This document shows, in pieces, positions 59,734-64,000 of a DNA stretch of 64,000 nucleotides (within the stretch, counting starts at the first letter, position 1; every line of letters starts with the position of its first letter). The notes under the pieces were generated by a model. It worked only from the letters and a program-made list of their open reading frames with translations, did no database searches and was not told the DNA's origin. The position numbers were made by a program, and so were the translations under genes. The DNA lies in assembly GCA_951217055.1 (NCBI GenBank), contig CATNVA010000018.1, positions 1 through 64,000 on the forward strand, written 5' to 3'. This DNA comes from Gerris lacustris. Its lineage: Eukaryota; Arthropoda; Insecta; Hemiptera; Gerridae.

Positions 59734-62011
59734 TTTTTAGGGTCCGTAGGCAAAACCAAGGACCCTTATAATGTAAGGGTATGTATGTAGGGCAAAACAA
59801 CTTAAAGATTAAATTTTTTAAATTTTTTTTCGACTCCGTGAGGGGTATCATATGAAAGGGTACTACTGTCGGGGCTCAGACTATTCTTTCTAAAATAATC
59901 CTTATCCTTATACTTATTTACCATTATATTAAGCTATTTCTATTCTTTATTAATTATTCTCATATATTCTATCACATATCACCCCACTTAATCTATAATA
60001 TTATACTATCTTACCTTAAGCACTTAATTATTTCACTTGTATAAAATCACATTTAACTTAGTTTAAGCACAGATATTGCCGATTCTTCCTCTTCATTTCT
60101 TCTTCTACACTTCTTACACTCTACTCTAATTTCTTCAATTATCAGTTTCAACATCATAGATTCAGGAGTAACAAGTAAACACAAGTTATTCACGAAAACC
60201 ACCTGTTGCTAAAAAGATCTTGTTTACATCTGAGCATAACCTGTCCATCTGATAACCGTCACTTCACACCTTCCTAAATTCACCGCTGGATGCACCAATA
60301 CCGGTCACCTGATGTTTCTACTCCGGATAGAACATCAAAACCATCCAGTAGCTTTCCACCACTGGAAAAGCTGAGTGAACATCGAAGCTGTCAAAGAGCA
60401 CATGGTTTTTGACAACTTTTATTTCCTGGGAAGTGTTTCTAATAAATTCACTCAAATATCCCCTATTTGAGTGAGAAGATAATAGTGGCTTATCTCCAGC
60501 GTCCAGTATTAAGTAAAACAGGTATATTACTTACATTATTAATTATATTACCACACACTTCTTCCTCCACATCACAACACCTACACCACAGAACAACATC
60601 CACCATTAGTATTTTTATATATAGTTTATACTAAGTTATCATTTACTGTACCTTTTGAGTTTATTTATTACTATCTAGGCCCCCTGTGTTCCTTCTTGAG
60701 TTTATTATTTATTTATTTCTGTTAGCATTATTTTACATACATTTTAAATTATTATTCATTGCTTATTATTATTTATTATTCAGCCTCATTGTTATGTACA
60801 TCTTACATTTACCTCTAGCATCAATTTACTAACCCTCCTACCTACCCTATATCATTCATCCTTTACCTATCATATTTTCCAAACCTTTTACCTGTCAGCG
60901 ATTTTAGTCTCTTTGGTACTGTACGCCACAGTCTACCTGTCGTGCACCCAAAAGGTACGTCGAGCTGATTACAAAAATATATAATTCTTTGGTTATAACT
61001 TTGATAGGGCGAGAGTAGGCAAGTTTGAAGCGGCTGTGAAACGTGTGCCCTCCCCGTGTCCCCCCCCCCCCTCAATCTCGCTTATGTGAAGTGCAAAAAG
61101 TCTGAAATAATTCCTAAACATTTTTCGACCAATAGTAAAGATACCACTTACCACTTTTTGGAAATTTTGAAAAAAATATTTTATTTTTATTGATAAAATA
61201 CGTTTTTTTTTTATAATTATGGTTTTTTCTATGCATTTATATGGTTGTAGTCCGGTTCAGTGGCCAAAAATACTTTATCAGAAGTTTGTTTATGTGTTTT
61301 GAGAATATCAGAGCCATAGGATAGTTCAAAGAAGCTTTTTAGCATTTTAAATAACACCATCAATAGGGTACTACTTAAACTATACAGTGTGGCCTACGGA
61401 CCCTCGCTGTGTGCTGACCAGCACGCTCTTGACATGTTTATTAAAATGCTAAAAAGCTTACTTTGAACTAGCCTAAGGGTCTGATATTCACAAAAAACAC
61501 TCTGATAAAGTATTTTTTGCCACTGAACCGGACTACAACCGTATAAATTCATCGAAAAGACCATAATTATAAAAAAAACGTATTTTATCAATAAAAAATA
61601 AAATAATATTTTTTTTCGAAATTTCCATAAAGTGGCATCTTTACTTTTGGTCGAAGAATGTTCAGGAAATTTTTCAGATTTTTTGCACTTCACATAAGCG
61701 AGATAGAGAGGGGGGGGGGGGGGCACGTTTCACACCCACTTCAAACTTGCCTACGCTCGCCCTATCAAAGTTTCACGGTGTCGAAGAAAAAAATTTAACC
61801 CTTTAATTTTTTTTACCCTACTTTTTTTGAAAAAATATTTTTATTAAGTCGCTATATTTTTAAAATATGTGGGTAGGTACAAGACACATACATGCCAAAT
61901 TTCAAAGTGATCGGACGAAAGGTGTAGCCGTGAGAGCAGGCGACCGGGCTGACAGACAGACACACGCAGGAAAATATAAGGGTCCTTGGTTTTGCCTGCG
62001 GACCCTAAAAA
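59734..62011. mobile_element. 2.28-kb inverted-repeat element with TTTTTAGGGTCCG ends
   Basis: The left end TTTTTAGGGTCCGTAGGCAA continues AACCAAGGACCCTTATA. The right end, read inward, is TTTTTAGGGTCCGCAGGCAA with the same continuation, giving about 38 bp of TIR with one or two mismatches. The flanks AACAGTGT and CACAATGT are only loosely alike. Inside lies a large palindrome. Another clue is GACAGACAGACACACGCAGG near the right end. There is no coding region. The ends resemble the 35968-36834 element. Confidence 0.75.
61001..61770. repeat. Large palindrome, two arms of about 350 bp
   Basis: The arms 61001-61355 and 61430-61770 are inverted repeats: TTGATAGGGCGAGAGTAGGC against GCCTACGCTCGCCCTATCAA, CTCGCTTATGTGAAGTGCAA against its complement, and TGTAGTCCGGTTCAGTGGC against its complement. 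They surround a centre of about 75 bp holding CCTACGGACCCTCGCTGTGT. Each arm has a homopolymer (C run left, G run right). Confidence 0.85.
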
Positions 62012-62619
62012 CACAATGTTTTAGTTTACCCATTATTTAATTATTTCACAGTCGATACTTTCCAATTCATAGTTATTTGTAACTGATGATTGATTTGATC
62101 AAATCTTGTAACTGAATTTTAAAGCAGTTATCCTCAACCAATTGAATTGAAATTTTGCATACACATTTAGGTTGGATGACAATGCATGGTTAGCTAAGTG
62201 ACGTCATTCTAAATCCAATATGGTGGACTAGTTATTTTTTAAGCACGCTCATGACATGGGTAAAATGAAAGGGTTTGCTGAGAAGAATAGGAATAAAAGC
62301 TTGTTTTTAAAATTGTTTTTTTGATCAAATTTTTCTCCACTATAATTGAACTTTTGAGGAGTTACATTATACAAAATTGTATATTATATAATATGAGTTA
62401 CTATCACAAATTTATTTTTTGTATTAACCAATTAAAATATAATTTTATTTAAAAAAATATTTGTGTGGACATAAAATGGCATTCAAAATCAAAGAGTATA
62501 ATCAGAGAGCTAAAACATCGATTGGAAAACAAACAAATAAAAACATGACACTGTGGACACGATGCAAGAGGTACTGTTTACCACTCTGACTGTAAGAAAA
62601 TGAAACTAAATAGATAGAT

Positions 62620-62829
62620 TTAAAGAGAAGTCTCTTGGGTTGAAGTTACACGCAGCGCTGTGTCAGGTAGAGGAAGGTGCTGATGACGAAGTTGCCTGGT
62701 CCATTTACGTGCCGGTCTCTGGCTCCCCCCTTCAAGGCTATTAAGTCTCAAGACATCCCCATCTCCCGGTGACCGCTTCCTGCACCTTGCACATGGATTC
62801 CTTCGCTTAAACTCTTTCTTGAAATGTTC
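62620..62829 (-). CDS. Probable last coding exon of a rhodopsin-like GPCR
   Basis: On the minus strand, TTGTTATTACAG forms a splice acceptor and the exon begins in phase at GAA (62829). It encodes 69 residues and ends at TAA (62620-62622). It starts EHFKKEFKRRNPCARCRKR, which resembles helix 8 of class-A receptors: the amphipathic segment after the seventh membrane helix, with cysteines suited to palmitoylation. The rest is a basic, Pro/Ser/Arg-rich cytoplasmic tail ending STQETSL, where T-S-L fits a class-I PDZ-binding terminus. GC content is clearly higher than the flanks. The transmembrane exons would lie right of this exon, and none is visible before 64000. The receptor type is not identifiable. 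Confidence 0.45.
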   Translation of the reverse strand, partial: EHFKKEFKRRNPCARCRKRSPGDGDVLRLNSLEGGSQRPARKWTRQLRHQHLPLPDTALRVTSTQETSL

Positions 62830-62841
62830 CTGTAATAACAA

Positions 62842-63361
62842 ATATATTATATTTTACTCTCATAATATCATGTTTTATTTATTTTATCAACTAAAGTTAT
62901 TTATGTAACTAGGCAGCAAAATGGAATTTTACTGACGAGCGATTAGATTAGCCTCCGAGCCGAAGGCGAGGACAGGCTATCATAATTAACTGATGAGGCA
63001 GGTAATTTACCTGTTTGACTGTCGAGGCGAATCCGAGGCAGGCAATGAATAAACGAGGCCGAAATGTTTCCTTTGCTGCCTTGTTGCATACAATATTTTA
63101 TCTAAGGGCGGCAGAAAAATGAAACTGCTAACATACCATCTTTATTAACAAAACATAGTTAATTTCTGTGTTATATTAATAAGATAACTAGTGATGCGGT
63201 GCAGAAAGAACTCGCGTAGAATGGCACTTTTATATCAGCCATACTATGCTCTCAATAATGAGATCAGGATAATATTTCAGTAAAACCTGACATTCTTATT
63301 CTACGTAAAACGAGCAATAAAATTATTTTGTCCATTATCTTTATTTAATAATATTAACGCA
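62842..63361. other. Intergenic/intronic stretch with a short inverted repeat
   Basis: If the GPCR exon is real, this is its preceding intron. At 62940-63055 several GCGAGG / CCTCGG-type words (GATTAGCCTCCGAGCCGAAG, GGCGAATCCGAGGCAGGC) suggest a degraded relative of the array that follows. No gene seen. Confidence 0.35.
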
Positions 63362-63756
63362 GGCTCGCTACGCTCGCCCCTTTATTCAGAATTTGTAGTA
63401 AATATTTATTAAATAAGGTTATTTCAGGCTCGCTACGCTCGCCTATTAATATAGTAAATAAAACAATTATTTAATCAAATAAAAGAAGGCTCGCTACGCT
63501 CGCCTGTTTGATGCAGAATTTGTAGTAAATATTTATTGAATAAAGTTATCGTAGGCTCGCTACGCTCGCCTGTTTATACGGTAAATATGGTAATTATTTA
63601 ATCGAATTAAAGAAGGTTCGCTACGCTCGCCTGTTTGATTCAGAATTTGTAGCAAATATTTATTGAATAGTTATTTTAGGCTCGCTACGCTCGCCTATTT
63701 ATATAGTAAATATAACAATTATTTAATCAAATATAGGAAGGCTCGCTACGCTCGCC
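63362..63756. repeat. Seven-copy array of GGCTCGCTACGCTCGCC with alternating spacers
   Basis: The 17-mer GGCTCGCTACGCTCGCC (one copy GGTTCGC...) occurs at 63362, 63427, 63488, 63554, 63615, 63679 and 63740. Spacings alternate 65, 61, 66, 61, 64, 61. Long spacers carry CAGAATTTGTAGTAAATATT and short ones TAGTAAATATAACAATTATT, so the true unit is a dimer of about 126 bp. The 17-mer is itself nearly its own reverse complement. Confidence 0.9.
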
Positions 63757-63797
63757 TGTTTCATTCAGAATTTGTACTAAATATATATTATATAAGA

Positions 63798-64000
63798 ATA
63801 ATTTTTAAGTTTTTGGTAGTTTTCATACTACGGAAAGTTAAATTTTAATTTAAATCAAATTATAATTATTATTAACTACGGGAAACAGGCAGTGAAAAAT
63901 ACACTCCTGTGCCGGGATTTGAACCACGGGCCTCTATATTTCCAGTATAGCGCTCTTCCATCTAAGCTACGCAGGAGAATGATTTTTCACTACCGTAATC
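63798..64000 (-). mobile_element. tRNA-derived SINE, full head and body (minus strand)
   Basis: Read on the minus strand from 64000: leader GATTACGGTAGTGAAAAATC, tRNA-like head 63977-63904 with the same A box, CTGGAAA loop and B box as the copy at 35266, then the body ending near AAGTTTTTGGTAGTTTTCAT (63809 region). It is the most complete member of the family here (about 203 bp) and may continue past the window edge. Confidence 0.85.

Overview
This is AT-rich eukaryotic nuclear DNA, almost certainly from an arthropod and most likely an insect. Nothing is organised as operons. It is crowded with arthropod-type retroelements (Ty3/gypsy, BEL/Pao, I-like, Jockey-like and L1/CR1/L2-like non-LTR elements), tRNA-derived SINEs, hAT relics and foldback or inverted-repeat elements. 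Only two short stretches look like host gene exons. I cannot name the species from sequence alone.

Left end (1-10 kb): bases 1-810 are 81 perfect copies of TCTAACCACC, whose other strand is (TTAGAGGTGG)n. The C-rich strand lies at the left end, as expected of a left chromosome end, so this is a candidate variant telomere repeat. It abuts a 5'- and 3'-truncated I-like retrotransposon (811-2000). Then come GC-rich minisatellite units, a tRNA-like fragment, microsatellites, a 138-bp hAT-type MITE (3091-3228), a long AT-rich block with diverged internal repeats, a 2.16-kb element with 33-bp terminal inverted repeats (6419-8576), and a broken relic of a PIN-nuclease-like / cysteine-rich gene family (about 9098-9823).

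10-22 kb: repeats of family A, then a probable host first exon (14004-14094, SAM-like start) with a splice donor and a long AT-rich tract. A degenerate Ty3/gypsy element follows (primer-binding site 16530, gag, protease, RT, RNase H, integrase to about 21106).

22-34 kb: a decayed non-LTR element (23067-27910) carries a family-B insertion. A nest at 28490-33685 consists of a family-A repeat interrupted by a 5'-truncated Jockey-like element with a 10-bp target duplication and by a 1.65-kb family-B element, ending in about six 290-bp monomers.

34-47 kb: an hAT transposase relic, a palindromic SINE pair plus a third SINE, an inverted-repeat element (35968-36834), a nearly intact non-LTR element on the minus strand (37013-41965), and two head-to-tail family-A elements (43295-46260).

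47-64 kb: a BEL/Pao pol relic, a 2.1-kb non-autonomous hAT element with a perfect 8-bp target duplication (50397-52501), a long I-like element with ORF1, EN-RT and RNase H (52733-58013), a 2.28-kb inverted-repeat element enclosing a large palindrome (59734-62011), a probable last exon of a GPCR on the minus strand (62620-62829), a 61/65-bp alternating tandem array, and a SINE at the right edge.

The window therefore reads as a subterminal or repeat-rich region, with layered insertions whose relative ages can be read from their nesting.
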